38,403 nt of DNA, from the NCBI GenBank assembly GCA_014193395.1, contig BJHT01000028.1, positions 1 through 38,403 on the forward strand, in the 5' to 3' direction. The notes under the pieces were generated by a model. It did no database searches. It was not told where the DNA came from and saw nothing but the letters and a program-made list of their open reading frames with translations. Positions 22,223-31,239 of this stretch are shown here, one piece after another (within the stretch, counting starts at the first letter, position 1; every line of letters starts with the position of its first letter). The position numbers and the translations under genes were made by a program. This DNA comes from Verrucomicrobiota bacterium. Lineage in GTDB: Bacteria; Verrucomicrobiota; Verrucomicrobiia; Limisphaerales; BJHT01.

Positions 22223-24613
22223 ATGTGGACATTGAAAAATAATCACAGCGGCCGAGGTGGCCGGGGAATCAATCGCGCGGCGGTCATCGCCAGTGCGGTG
22301 GGCGTACTCTGCTCAGTCCTCGCGCCGTCCGGCCACGGCGCGGCGAGCACAGTTTCCGGCGGCGATTTCGCCAAGGTTGTCCCCGCTTTTTTCGACCAGC
22401 ACTGTATCGAGTGCCACAGCGACAAGGTGCAGAAGGGCGACCTGAATCTGCAGCCGTTCAAGTCCCCGGCGTCGCTGCTCAAGGAGCGCAAGGTCTGGCT
22501 CAGCGTGCTGAATCAAACGACCTCTGGCGAAATGCCGCCGAAGAAAAAAGCCCGCCCCGCGCCCGCCGATCTCGCCGCCTTCACCGGCGCGGTCCATGCC
22601 GCAATGGAACTCGCGGAGAACAACGCCAAGCCCGACCCCGGCCGCGTCACGCTCCGCCGCCTCAACCGCACTGAGTACGCCAACACCATCCGCGACCTTG
22701 TCGGCGTTGATTTCAATCCCGCCGAAGATTTCCCCACCGACGACATCGGCCACGGTTTCGACAACATCGCCGACGTGCTGACGCTCTCGCCCGTGTTGAT
22801 GGAGCGCTACCTCGCCGCCGCGGAAAACATCGCCGCGTCCGCGATCGTCGTGAACGTCCCGAAGCCGCCCGTGCGCCGGCAGTCCTCCAAGTATTTGCAA
22901 CCCGCCGGCACCTTCCCCGGCGGATTTCGCGCGACGGACAAGGGCCTGCTCTTCACCGATTACAAGCTGAGCACGGACGGCGAATACGTCCTGCGCGCCC
23001 GTGTTTACGGTCTCTCGCCCGAGGGCACCGAACCCGTGAAGGCCGCGTTCATGCTCGACCAGCGGGAGCTGAAAACCTTCGAGGTCACGGCCACGCAGAA
23101 GAAGCCGGAGATTCTCGAATACAAATTTCACCTCGAACCCAGCAGCTTCAACGCGGGCATCAAGCTCCTGAATCCGTCCCCCGCCGGCGAGCTGCCGCGG
23201 ATGCTCTTTGTCGAATATATCGAACTCACCGGCCCCACCGACACGCGCCCGCTAAGCCATCGCCGCATCATGGCCTGCACGCCCGGCAAGTCCAAAGCCG
23301 AGCAGACCCGCGAGATTGTCACGCGCTTCGCCACGCGCGCCTTCCGCCGGCCCGCCACCGCCGCCGAGATCGAGCGATTGGTGAAAGTCGTCGAGGCCAC
23401 CGAAGCCCGCGGCCAGAGCTGGGAAGCCGGCATTCAGTTCGCGGTGCAGGCCGTGCTTATCTCGCCGAAGTTTCTCTTCCGCGTGGAACTCGACGATCGC
23501 CCCACGCAGCCGCAGGCCCATCCGCTCGACGAATTTCAACTCGCCTCGCGCCTCTCCTATTTCCTCTGGAGCACGATGCCCGACGATGAGCTGTTTGAAC
23601 TCGCGGGCAAAAACCAGCTCACCGCCAACCTCGAAGCGCAGGTCCGCCGCCTGTTGAAAAGCCCGAAGGCCGGCGCGCTCGTCGAGAACTTCGCCATGCA
23701 GTGGTTGCAATTGCGACGGCTCCAGTCGTTCGCGCCGGACGCGAAATTGTTTCCCAACTTCACCGACAAACTCCGCGCCGCCATGTTGCGCGAAACCGAG
23801 TTGTTCTTTGGCGAAATCGTACGGGAAGACCGCAGCATCCTGGACCTCATTGACGCGGACTTCACGTACCTGACGGCGGTTCTGGCCCGGCACTACGGCA
23901 TCGCCGATACGGTGGGCAACTGGATCGACGCCAAGGGAAAGGATCGGCGCCCCGGCGGCGAACCCGTTCGCGGAGACATGTTTGTCCGCGTCTCCCTGCC
24001 CATGAAAGAACGCGGCGGCCTCCTTACCCAGGCCAGCGTGCTCACCGTCACCTCCAACCCGACGCGCACCTCGCCCGTCAAGCGCGGCCGCTGGGTGCTC
24101 GAGCAAATCCTCGGCACGCCCCCGCCGCCGCCGCCGCCCGGCGCGCCCGAACTCGACGCGCAGAAGGAACTCACCGGCACGCTGCGCCAGCGGATGGAGC
24201 AGCACCGCGCCAATCCGAATTGCGCCAGTTGCCACACGCAGATGGACGCGCTGGGTTTTGCCTTCGAGAACTACGACGCCGTCGGCGCCTATCGCAAACG
24301 GGACGGCACCGCGGACATCGATTCCTCGGGCACCCTGCCGGACGGAAAGTCGTTCAACGGCCCGGCGGAGTTGAAGCTCATCTTGAAGGAGAAGAAGGAT
24401 CTGCTGGCGCGCAATCTCACCGAGAAGCTGCTCATCTTCGCCCTTGGCCGCGGCTTGGAATATTATGACGCCCGCGCCGTCAGACAAATCGCCGACACGC
24501 TGGCGCGCAGTGATTACAAGTTTTCCGCACTGGTGACCGGCATTGTCAAAAGCGATCCGTTCCGTATGCGGCGCGGCACTGAACTCAGCCAACAACAGGA
24601 ATCATCCGAATGA
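22223..24613 (+). CDS. Secreted c-type cytochrome of the DUF1587/1595/1592/1588/1585 family (paralogue 2)
   Basis: A 796-residue paralogue of the protein at 1597-3990. It has an export signal (AAVIASAVGVLCSVLAP) and a haem motif CIECH at C61-C64-H65. The DUF1587 block carries LRRLNRTEYANTIRDLVGVD and GFDNIADVLTLSPVLMERYL. DUF1592 has LSYFLWSTMPDDELF and FAMQWLQLRRLQ. DUF1588 has ERGGLLTQASVLTVTSNPTRTSPVKRG (quoted in part) and a second CxxCH (CASCH, C667-C670-H671) before MDALGFAFENYDAVG, followed by a DUF1585 tail. Two haem sites and secretion suggest an extracytoplasmic redox function of unknown substrate. Its stop overlaps the next gene's start by four bases (ATGA), so the pair is translationally coupled. 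Confidence 0.94.
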   Translation: MWTLKNNHSGRGGRGINRAAVIASAVGVLCSVLAPSGHGAASTVSGGDFAKVVPAFFDQHCIECHSDKVQKGDLNLQPFKSPASLLKERKVWLSVLNQTTSGEMPPKKKARPAPADLAAFTGAVHAAMELAENNAKPDPGRVTLRRLNRTEYANTIRDLVGVDFNPAEDFPTDDIGHGFDNIADVLTLSPVLMERYLAAAENIAASAIVVNVPKPPVRRQSSKYLQPAGTFPGGFRATDKGLLFTDYKLSTDGEYVLRARVYGLSPEGTEPVKAAFMLDQRELKTFEVTATQKKPEILEYKFHLEPSSFNAGIKLLNPSPAGELPRMLFVEYIELTGPTDTRPLSHRRIMACTPGKSKAEQTREIVTRFATRAFRRPATAAEIERLVKVVEATEARGQSWEAGIQFAVQAVLISPKFLFRVELDDRPTQPQAHPLDEFQLASRLSYFLWSTMPDDELFELAGKNQLTANLEAQVRRLLKSPKAGALVENFAMQWLQLRRLQSFAPDAKLFPNFTDKLRAAMLRETELFFGEIVREDRSILDLIDADFTYLTAVLARHYGIADTVGNWIDAKGKDRRPGGEPVRGDMFVRVSLPMKERGGLLTQASVLTVTSNPTRTSPVKRGRWVLEQILGTPPPPPPPGAPELDAQKELTGTLRQRMEQHRANPNCASCHTQMDALGFAFENYDAVGAYRKRDGTADIDSSGTLPDGKSFNGPAELKLILKEKKDLLARNLTEKLLIFALGRGLEYYDARAVRQIADTLARSDYKFSALVTGIVKSDPFRMRRGTELSQQQESSE

Positions 24614-25956
24614 GCACGAACCTCCAAGTCTCCCGCCGCACCGTCCTCCGCGGTCTCGGCGCCACCCTCGCACTGCCGTGGCTCGAAGCCATGGGACCGC
24701 TCACCTCGTGGGCCGCCGGCACCAAGGAATCCAAGGCCGCGCCCAACCGGATGGCCTTCATCTACGTCCCCAACGGCAAGAACATGAAGCTGTGGACGCC
24801 CGCCACCGAAGGCGCGGGCTTCGAGCTGCCTGATCTGCTCAAGCCGCTGGCACCGCACCGCGACCAGCTCACCGTGCTCACCGGCCTCACCGCCGACAAG
24901 GCCCGCGCCCACGGCGACGGCGGCGGCGACCACGCCCGCGCACTCACCGCGTTCCTCACCGGCGCCCAGCCGCGCAAAACCGACGGCACGGACATCCGGG
25001 CCGGCATCTCTGTCGATCAGGTCGTCGCCTCGCGCATCGGTGACCAGACCCGCCTGCCCTCGCTCGAGATCGGCTGCGAATCCGGCGCGATGGCCGGCAA
25101 CTGCGACAGCGGCTACAGTTGCCTCTATTCCTCCACCATGTCCTGGCGCTCGGCCACGCAGCCGCTGCCCAAGGAAGTCAACCCGAAGCTCGTCTTCGAG
25201 CGCCTGTTCAGCGCCGGCTCGGTCAAGGAACGCCAGCAGCGCGACGCCCAGCGCAAGAGCGTCCTCGACCTCGTGCGCGAGGATTACCGCGAGTTGCAGG
25301 GCAAGGTCAGCAAACACGATCAACAGAAACTCGACGAATATTTCACCTCCGTCCGCGACATCGAACAACGCATCGAGCGCGCCGGTAAGTTCCCGGAACC
25401 CAAAGCGCCCGCCGGCGTCACCGCGCCGACCGGCATTCCCGCCACCTACGAGGAACACATCCGCCTCATGGGCGACCTCATGGCGCTGGCCTTCCAGACC
25501 GACACCACGCGCGTCTGCACGTTCGTGATCGCCAATGAAGGCAGCAACAAACCCTACTCCTTCATCGGCGTGCGCGAAGGCCACCACGACCTCTCCCACC
25601 ACGGCAACGACGCGGCGAAGCTCGAGAAAATCGCCGAGATCAACCGCTTCCACATCCGCCAGCTCGCCTATCTCGTCGGCAAGCTGAAGTCCGTGAAAGA
25701 AGGCGACGGCACGTTGCTCGATCACTGCATGATCGCCTACGGCAGCGGCAATTCCGACGGCAACGCCCACAACCACGACAACCTCCCCGTCCTCCTCCTC
25801 GGCCAGGGCTGCGGCACCATCAAGCCCGGCCGGCACCTCGTTTATCCCAAGGAAACGCCGCTCAACAACCTCTGGCTCGCCATGCTCGACCGCATGAGCA
25901 TCAAGGTCCACTCCCTCGGCGACAGCACCGGTACACTGACCGGACTGGCTGGCTGA
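24610..25956 (+). CDS. DUF1552 family secreted protein (paralogue 2)
   Basis: A 448-residue partner of the upstream cytochrome. The N-terminus is a Tat signal (VSRRTVLRGLGATLALPWL). The body has NRMAFIYVPNGKNMKLWTP, DGGGDHARALTAFLTGAQP, SVDQVVASRIGDQTRLPSLE, RDIEQRIERAGKFP, then GHHDLSHHGNDAAKLEKIAE and NLPVLLLGQGCGTIKPGRHL near the C-terminus. These blocks align with the protein at 5545-6840. Two conserved HD/DH-type clusters could bind metal, as in the related DUF1501 and sulfatase-like folds, but no reaction is known. Export of a folded protein next to a secreted cytochrome suggests the two act together outside the cytoplasm. Confidence 0.94.
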   Translation: MSTNLQVSRRTVLRGLGATLALPWLEAMGPLTSWAAGTKESKAAPNRMAFIYVPNGKNMKLWTPATEGAGFELPDLLKPLAPHRDQLTVLTGLTADKARAHGDGGGDHARALTAFLTGAQPRKTDGTDIRAGISVDQVVASRIGDQTRLPSLEIGCESGAMAGNCDSGYSCLYSSTMSWRSATQPLPKEVNPKLVFERLFSAGSVKERQQRDAQRKSVLDLVREDYRELQGKVSKHDQQKLDEYFTSVRDIEQRIERAGKFPEPKAPAGVTAPTGIPATYEEHIRLMGDLMALAFQTDTTRVCTFVIANEGSNKPYSFIGVREGHHDLSHHGNDAAKLEKIAEINRFHIRQLAYLVGKLKSVKEGDGTLLDHCMIAYGSGNSDGNAHNHDNLPVLLLGQGCGTIKPGRHLVYPKETPLNNLWLAMLDRMSIKVHSLGDSTGTLTGLAG

Positions 25957-25998
25957 ACCGCGGCTCCACTTCTCCCCACACACGCTTCGGCGTCTATC

Positions 25999-26030
25999 GA
26001 AAGCAGGCAGAGTTGCCTGCTTTCTTTTTT
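25999..26030 (+). terminator. Strong intrinsic terminator closing the DUF1592-DUF1552 operon
   Basis: A perfect 11-bp stem (25999-26009 with 26014-26024, GAAAGCAGGCA) with a 4-nt loop and a run of six Ts (26025-26030). It is 43 bases after the DUF1552 stop. Confidence 0.9.
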
Positions 26031-26191
26031 GTCACCCAGCGTGCCGAGGTGGCGGGCGCGGTGGCGTTGGGTTCCTGCCCCTTGCTCGGGAGATTCCGCC
26101 GTTCCTGCCTATCGTTTTGGTCGCATCCCAGCTGGAAACTAAATGCTATCAGACTTGCGTTGAGTCATACTGAACGACATCCTGCCGACGT

Positions 26192-27334
26192 ATGGTAAAG
26201 CGCGGCTTCTGGCTCCAACGCATCGAACAACAATGGTCCCGCCGTTCAGTCCTCTGGCTGCGTGGCGTCCGGCGGGCCGGGAAAACGTCCCTCGCCCAGT
26301 CCCTGTCGAACGTCGAGTATTTCGACTGCGAGCTGCCGCGGGTCCGGCGCGCCATGGAAGACCCCGAGGCTTTCCTGTACGGGCTGCGCCGCAAGCGCAT
26401 CGTCCTGGATGAGGTACACCGCCTCCCCAATCCCTCCGAACTGCTCAAGATTGCCGCCGACCACTTTCCCACCGTCCGCATCCTTGCCACCGGTTCCTCG
26501 ACGCTCGGAGCCAGCAGCCGCTTTCGCGACACGCTCGCCGGACGCAAGACGGAGCTTTGGCTCACCCCGATGATCGAGGCGGATCTCGCCGACTTCGGCG
26601 AAGCCGATCTTCCGCACCGCCTGCTCCACGGCGGCCTCCCGCCGTTTTTCCTCTCGCCGGAACTGCCCGAACGGGATTTCCAGGAATGGATGGATGCCTA
26701 CTGGGCCAAGGACATCCAGGAACTTTTCCGCCTTGAGCGCCGCGCTTCCTTCCAACGATTCGTGGAACTGCTCATGGCCCAGAGCGGTGGCATTTTTGAA
26801 GCGACCCGGTTTGCCGCCCCGTGCGAAGTCAGTCGCACCACCATCGCAAACTACCTCGCCGTCCTCGAAGCCACCTCCGTGGCGCTGGTGCTCCGGCCCT
26901 TCAGTTCCCGCCGCAGCAACGAAATCATCGCTGCCCCCAAAGTTTATGGTTTCGACACCGGCTTCGTCTGCGCCCATCGCGGCTGGACCAGCCTGCGCTC
27001 CGACGATCTCGGGCACCTGTGGGAGCATTACGTCCTCAACGAACTCACCGCACTGCTTCAGACCACTGACCTGCGCTACTGGCGGGACAAGCAGGGTCAC
27101 GAAGTGGATTTGATCTGGGCACCGCGCGGGAAAACTCCGGTGGCCATGGAATGCAAATGGTCAGCTCGCGATTTTGATCCTGCAAACCTCCTCGTCTTCG
27201 CCCGCCTTTATCCCAAGGCCACCCTGCTGGTGACCACCACCGACGCCCGGCCGGCATTTTCCCGCACTTACAACGGAACCGAAGTGCAATTCCTGCCCCT
27301 CGACCAGATCGCCGCCCGCCTCGCAGGACGGTGA
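26192..27334 (+). CDS. AAA ATPase with DUF4143 (AAA_14-type)
   Basis: A 380-residue protein. The N-terminal AAA_14 domain has Walker A GVRRAGKT (25-32) and Walker B RIVLDEVHRLPN (D73-E74), followed by RILATGSSTL and GRKTELWLTPM. The second half is DUF4143: LLHGGLPPFFLSPELP, YWAKDIQELFRL, SRTTIANYLAVLEAT and KVYGFDTGFVCA. A PD-(D/E)xK-like end carries YWRDKQGHEVDLIW and AMECKWSARDF. These proteins are common accessory genes with poorly known function; nuclease or DNA-related ATPase activity is inferred from the fold. The gene stands alone, after a terminator, with no partner gene. No Shine-Dalgarno site is visible before ATG 26192. Confidence 0.92.
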   Translation: MVKRGFWLQRIEQQWSRRSVLWLRGVRRAGKTSLAQSLSNVEYFDCELPRVRRAMEDPEAFLYGLRRKRIVLDEVHRLPNPSELLKIAADHFPTVRILATGSSTLGASSRFRDTLAGRKTELWLTPMIEADLADFGEADLPHRLLHGGLPPFFLSPELPERDFQEWMDAYWAKDIQELFRLERRASFQRFVELLMAQSGGIFEATRFAAPCEVSRTTIANYLAVLEATSVALVLRPFSSRRSNEIIAAPKVYGFDTGFVCAHRGWTSLRSDDLGHLWEHYVLNELTALLQTTDLRYWRDKQGHEVDLIWAPRGKTPVAMECKWSARDFDPANLLVFARLYPKATLLVTTTDARPAFSRTYNGTEVQFLPLDQIAARLAGR

Positions 27335-27451
27335 AAAGGAAGTGAAGCCAAGCCGCCACTGGCGACAACGCATCGATGATGACGCACTTGGCACCGGGGT
27401 CCTCGAGCAATCGGCTCGACGCGAAATGGGCGCGCGGCTAATTCTCGCGTC

Positions 27452-28042
27452 ATGCGGATTGCGTTCAAAGAGTGGGCGGTGGTGGTCGATGCGCTCGGGC
27501 GCGGGGACCAGATCGTGATCCTGCGCAAGGGCGGGATCAGTGAGGGGGCGGGTGGATTTCAGGTCGAGCATCCGCAGTTTCTGTTGTTCCCGACATTGTA
27601 TCATCAGCAGCGCGAGCATGTGGCGGCGGCGGCGCAGGCGCGGTACGACGTGATCGCGCCGGACCTGCCGGGGCCGGAGACGTTGCGGCTGGATTTTTTC
27701 GGCGTGGTGGTGGCGTGGAGACGCTTGGATTCGCTCGCGGCGGCGGAGCGGTTGCGGGGGCAGCATATCTGGCGCGACGCGGTGATTGCCGAGCGGTTCG
27801 AATGGGGGCGGAACCGGAATATTTTCGCGCTCGCGGTGCGGATTCACCGGCTGCCGCAGCGGCTGGAATGGCCGATGCGGCCGGAGTTCGGCGGCTGCAA
27901 GAGCTGGGTGGAATTGACACCGGGCGTGGACGTGACGGGCGCGCTCCCCGTGCTGGACGACGCGGCGTTTACGGTGAAATTGGCGGCGTTCCACGCGGCG
28001 CTGGAACTGGAAACAACCGCGGCAGCGGCTCTCAAACCCTGA
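27452..28042 (+). CDS. DUF1802 family protein
   Basis: A 196-residue cytosolic protein matching DUF1802: AFKEWAVVVDALGRGDQIVILRKGGI at the N-terminus (quoted in part), FQVEHPQFLLFPTLYHQQ, then DFFGVVVAWRRLDSL and HIWRDAVIAERFEWG with LEWPMRPEFGGCKSWVEL. The family has no known function; a nucleotide- or nuclease-related role has not been established as far as I know. It is followed 26 bases later by the maf gene in the same direction and is likely co-transcribed with it. Confidence 0.9.
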   Translation: MRIAFKEWAVVVDALGRGDQIVILRKGGISEGAGGFQVEHPQFLLFPTLYHQQREHVAAAAQARYDVIAPDLPGPETLRLDFFGVVVAWRRLDSLAAAERLRGQHIWRDAVIAERFEWGRNRNIFALAVRIHRLPQRLEWPMRPEFGGCKSWVELTPGVDVTGALPVLDDAAFTVKLAAFHAALELETTAAAALKP

Positions 28043-28068
28043 ATCCGAATCTGAACCCGAACCTGCGC

Positions 28069-28641
28069 ATGAAACCAAACCTGCCACCGATCATCCTCGC
28101 GTCCGTTTCGCCCCGGCGGGAGGAGTTGTTGCGGCACCTGGGGCTGGACTTCGCGGTGGTGGCGAGCGACGCGACGGAGGCGCATCACGAGCAACTCACG
28201 GCGCGCGAGATCTCGCAGCTCAACGCCTACCGCAAAGCGCGGGCGGTGGCCAAACGCTCGCCCGAGGCGCTGGTAATCGGAGCCGACACGCTGGTCTTCC
28301 GCGGCACCACGCTGTACGGGAAACCGGCGGACCACGCGGATGCACGGCGGATGTTGCGCGAGTTGCAGGGGCGCACGCACGAGGTGGTGACGGGCGTCTG
28401 CCTCATGCACCTGGCGGCGCATCGCTGCCACATTTTTTCGGAGACGAGCAGCGTCACGTTTCATCCGCTGACGGACGCGATGATCGACGACTATCTCGGG
28501 CGGGTTCACACGCTGGACAAGGCCGGGGCGTATGCGGTGCAGGAGCACGGGCATCGGATCATCGAGGAGATTTCGGGGTCGTTCTCGAACGTGGTGGGGC
28601 TGCCGGTCGGGCGGGTGCGGCAGTTGTTGGAAGCGTGGTGA
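28069..28641 (+). CDS. maf: Maf family nucleoside triphosphate pyrophosphatase
   Basis: A 190-residue Maf/Ham1-fold enzyme. It starts PIILASVSPRREELLRHLGL, the Maf signature that contacts the nucleotide. LNAYRKARAV, LVIGADTLVF and TLYGKPADHADARRML follow, then GRTHEVVTGVCL, and TLDKAGAYAVQEHGHRIIEEISGSFSNVVGLPV (quoted in part) at the end. These match the YhdE-type dTTP/UTP pyrophosphatases that remove non-canonical or modified nucleotides and are linked to arrest of septum formation. I chose ATG at 28069 because the frame upstream is a shadow of the DUF1802 gene and the family begins here. Confidence 0.94.
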   Translation: MKPNLPPIILASVSPRREELLRHLGLDFAVVASDATEAHHEQLTAREISQLNAYRKARAVAKRSPEALVIGADTLVFRGTTLYGKPADHADARRMLRELQGRTHEVVTGVCLMHLAAHRCHIFSETSSVTFHPLTDAMIDDYLGRVHTLDKAGAYAVQEHGHRIIEEISGSFSNVVGLPVGRVRQLLEAW

Positions 28642-28656
28642 GGGGGGCGAAAAAAA

Positions 28657-28756
28657 GGGTCTGGCGTCTAGGGTCTGGGGTCTGGGGAAGGGGCAATGGG
28701 AAAGTTGAGGTGCGGACGGAGGGAGATCTGAAATCTCAAATCTCAAATTTCAAATC
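28657..28756. repeat. Two short simple-sequence tracts
   Basis: 28657-28687 is built from GGGTCTGG-type units and 28730-28756 from AAATCTCA-type units, both imperfect tandem repeats. They lie in the 480-base gap between maf and the sigma factor gene. I see no gene or clear promoter in the rest of that gap. Confidence 0.6.
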
Positions 28757-29122
28757 ACGGACTTCAGATCGACCTGGATCCCACAGTGGGAACCGATGAA
28801 CCACGGACATACATCGATACTTACGGATGAAATCCCGCTGCTCCACTGCCTCGGCTGATCCATCGATCACGGTGCGCGAACTCGTCGTTCCTATCCGCGT
28901 CCTCCCGGATCGATGGTTGGCTGACCTCTGCCTTGCTTGCTGCCGACCCGATGCTCGTCCGTCTCCCGCAGGACAAACGCACGGCGCGGCCGAACATCCG
29001 CGCCCCGACAATCGGACGATGTTTTCGCCGGGCACCGGCTCCGAAAGTCGGGAGAAAAAATTCTGCACCACTTTTTGAACCTTTTCTCCCCGCCTCCATT
29101 CCACTGATCGTAACTGCACTCT

Positions 29123-29674
29123 GTGCCCGACCATGAACAACTGCCCGTCCGCGCAGCCCGCTCCGGCGATTCGGCGGCGTGGAACACGCTCTTCCAGCGG
29201 TTCCAACTGCCGCTCTACAGCTTCGTCGTTGAGTTGGTCCGTCACGAGCAGGCGGCGCTCGACATTGTGCAGGAGAGTTTCACCACCGCCATTCGCCACG
29301 TCGATTCGCTGCGGGATGACCGGCGTTTTGGTTCGTGGCTGTTCGCCATCGCGCACCAGCGGGTGGTGCAGCACTGGCGCCGCGAATCCCGCACGGCCCA
29401 CGTCTTTCAGGAAACCGACGCCGCACTCGAATCCGTCGCTGACGACGCCGAAAACCCCCGCGACGGACTCGTGCGCAAAGAGCGTGAGGCCGAATTCTTC
29501 GCGCTGCTCGAACGCCTGCCCGAGCCGCAACGCGCTGTCCTGCTCCTGCATTTTGTCGAAGACTTTTCGCTCGATGAAATCGCGACCGTCACCGACGCCA
29601 ACCTCGGTACGGTCAAATCCCGCCTGCATTACGCCAAGAAAGCGCTGCGCCAACTTTGGGAAAATCGTCCATGA
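29123..29674 (+). CDS. ECF-family RNA polymerase sigma factor
   Basis: A 183-residue sigma factor with only regions 2 and 4. Region 2 (about 20-85) includes LYSFVVELVRHEQAALDIVQ, ESFTTAIRHVDSL and FGSWLFAIAHQRVVQHWRR. Region 4 (about 127-178) has LERLPEPQRAVLLLHFVEDF, SLDEIATVTDANLGTVKSRL and HYAKKALRQ, the helix-turn-helix that reads the -35 element. The start is GTG at 29123. It overlaps the next gene by four bases; that gene encodes a single-pass membrane protein that may be its regulator. The frame in which a later ATG (29133) lies is out of phase, so it is not an alternative. Confidence 0.93.
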   Translation: MPDHEQLPVRAARSGDSAAWNTLFQRFQLPLYSFVVELVRHEQAALDIVQESFTTAIRHVDSLRDDRRFGSWLFAIAHQRVVQHWRRESRTAHVFQETDAALESVADDAENPRDGLVRKEREAEFFALLERLPEPQRAVLLLHFVEDFSLDEIATVTDANLGTVKSRLHYAKKALRQLWENRP

Positions 29675-30087
29675 AAACACCCCGTGACCTGCTCCTTGCC
29701 CGCCACCATCCGGCCACGCCGCAACTCGACGCCATGCGCGCTCAGGCCCTCGCAGCGGCCTTTCCAAACACCCGCGCGCCACGCCCTGCCACCGCCCGGA
29801 TCCGCGACTGGTGGCAGGAACTCTTCTGGCCCGCGCGTCGCGCGTGGCTCGGCCTCGCGGCCGTCTGGGTGGTCATCCTTGGCAGCCAGCTTGCCCGGAC
29901 TGAGCGGGGGCACGCCGAGCATTTCGCCAGCGTGCCTGCCCCCGTCCTGCAGCAACTGCTGCGGGAACAACTCCGCCTCCGCGCCGAATTGCTTGATGAC
30001 CTCGCTCCGGCCAGGCCCGTTCCGAGGCCGTCGCACCTCCTCGACCCGCGCCGCAGCGAGATTTCGCGGCCGTTCCCAGTTGCTTGA
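29671..30087 (+). CDS. Single-pass membrane protein, candidate anti-sigma partner
   Basis: A 138-residue protein with a cytosolic N-terminal part (about 1-56), one membrane segment (58-76, WLGLAAVWVVILGSQLA) and a short outside tail rich in Leu, Arg and Glu (LLREQLRLRAELLDDL). No zinc-binding HxxxCxxC anti-sigma motif is present, so it is not a classical ZAS protein. Direct overlap with the ECF sigma gene (ATGA at 29671-29674) and the one-TM topology suggest that it regulates the sigma factor, but this is positional inference. Confidence 0.8.
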   Translation: MKTPRDLLLARHHPATPQLDAMRAQALAAAFPNTRAPRPATARIRDWWQELFWPARRAWLGLAAVWVVILGSQLARTERGHAEHFASVPAPVLQQLLREQLRLRAELLDDLAPARPVPRPSHLLDPRRSEISRPFPVA

Positions 30088-30108
30088 AACACCCCGCCGC
30101 TTTGATTC

Positions 30109-31239
30109 ATGAAAACCCGCCCTGTGCTTGGTCTGCTCGCCGCCGCTGTCACCGCAGTCATCGCTCTGTCCTGGATCAATCACCAGCGCCGGGAAACAGC
30201 GCCTGCGCCCGTCGTCGCTCCGCGCGTTGCGGCGGGTGACGACGACGATGCGCGCAGCCCCATCCGGCCGGCGCGCCGCCCGATCACCGGCGTTCCTGCG
30301 GGTTCCGGCGGCACGAATAATCTCACCCCGTGGCAGCTCACGCTCGCCCGGCTCCAATCCGGCGAGACGCCCGCGTTGCCTCGCGAGAAGGTCGAAGATT
30401 ACGTCGAGCGCTGCAAACGCGACGCCCCGAGCCTGCTCGCTGCGTATCGCTTGACCCACGACAAAAGTTATCTCACCGAGGCCGCCCAATCCCACCCGAA
30501 CGATCCGCGCATCCAGGTCGCCATGCTCGGCGACGCCGCCCTCCCGCCCGACCAGCGGGCGCAGTGGCTCGAGCGGTTGAAGCAATCCGCGCCCGAAAAT
30601 GCCCTCGGCAACTACCTCTCCGCCGCCGATCTCTTCAAAGCGAAGCAACCCGAGCGTGCGTTGCAGGAACTCGCCGCCGCCGCCGCCAAACCGCGTTTCG
30701 ATGACTTCGCCACCGCCGACATCCAGGCAACCGAGGAACTGCTGCTGCTTGCCGGCCGGTCGCCCGTCGAGGCCAAGGGCACAGCCTTCATGGGCACGTT
30801 GCTGCCGCACCTCCAGTCCCTGACCGCCGTGTCCAAGGAAATGGCCGCGCTGGTGAAAGAACAACTCGCCCGCGGGGATCCCGCCGCCGCCGAAAATCTC
30901 GCCACCATGGGCCTCGCCATCGCGCGCCAGATCAACGCCGGCCCGAGCCGCGGCATTCTGATCGAACAACTCGTCGCCATGGCCTTCGAGAAACGCGTTC
31001 TCGAACCGCTCGACCAAAACCGCAGCTACGAATTCCTCCGCCAGACTCCCGCCGAACGCCTCGCCGTTCTCCAATCCCAGCGCAACGAAATCCGCAGCCT
31101 CACGCAGCAGCTCGACGCCTTCGATCCCGCCTCCGGCCTGACCGAGCCCGAGCTGCTCGTCTATTTCGAGCGCATGAAAAACTCCGGCGAACTCGAAGCC
31201 CTCCGCTGGCTCAACGCCCACCGCACCAACGCGCCATGA
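30109..31239 (+). CDS. Exported helical-repeat protein of the sigma operon, function unknown
   Basis: A 376-residue protein with an N-terminal signal or anchor (LGLLAAAVTAVIALSWI), then a Pro/Asp-rich linker. The rest is mostly alpha-helical and resembles TPR-like repeats: RDAPSLLAAYRLTHDKSYLT, PNDPRIQVAMLGDAAL, LGNYLSAADLFKAKQPERAL and QELAAAAAKPRFDDF. No enzyme motif is seen. It starts 21 bases after the candidate anti-sigma gene, and its end overlaps the next gene by four bases. Confidence 0.8.
   Translation: MKTRPVLGLLAAAVTAVIALSWINHQRRETAPAPVVAPRVAAGDDDDARSPIRPARRPITGVPAGSGGTNNLTPWQLTLARLQSGETPALPREKVEDYVERCKRDAPSLLAAYRLTHDKSYLTEAAQSHPNDPRIQVAMLGDAALPPDQRAQWLERLKQSAPENALGNYLSAADLFKAKQPERALQELAAAAAKPRFDDFATADIQATEELLLLAGRSPVEAKGTAFMGTLLPHLQSLTAVSKEMAALVKEQLARGDPAAAENLATMGLAIARQINAGPSRGILIEQLVAMAFEKRVLEPLDQNRSYEFLRQTPAERLAVLQSQRNEIRSLTQQLDAFDPASGLTEPELLVYFERMKNSGELEALRWLNAHRTNAP

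Noticed and set aside
22223-24613. Naming the DUF1592 proteins as specific oxidoreductases
   Set aside because: CxxCH motifs support haem attachment, but no catalytic domain of known reaction is present.
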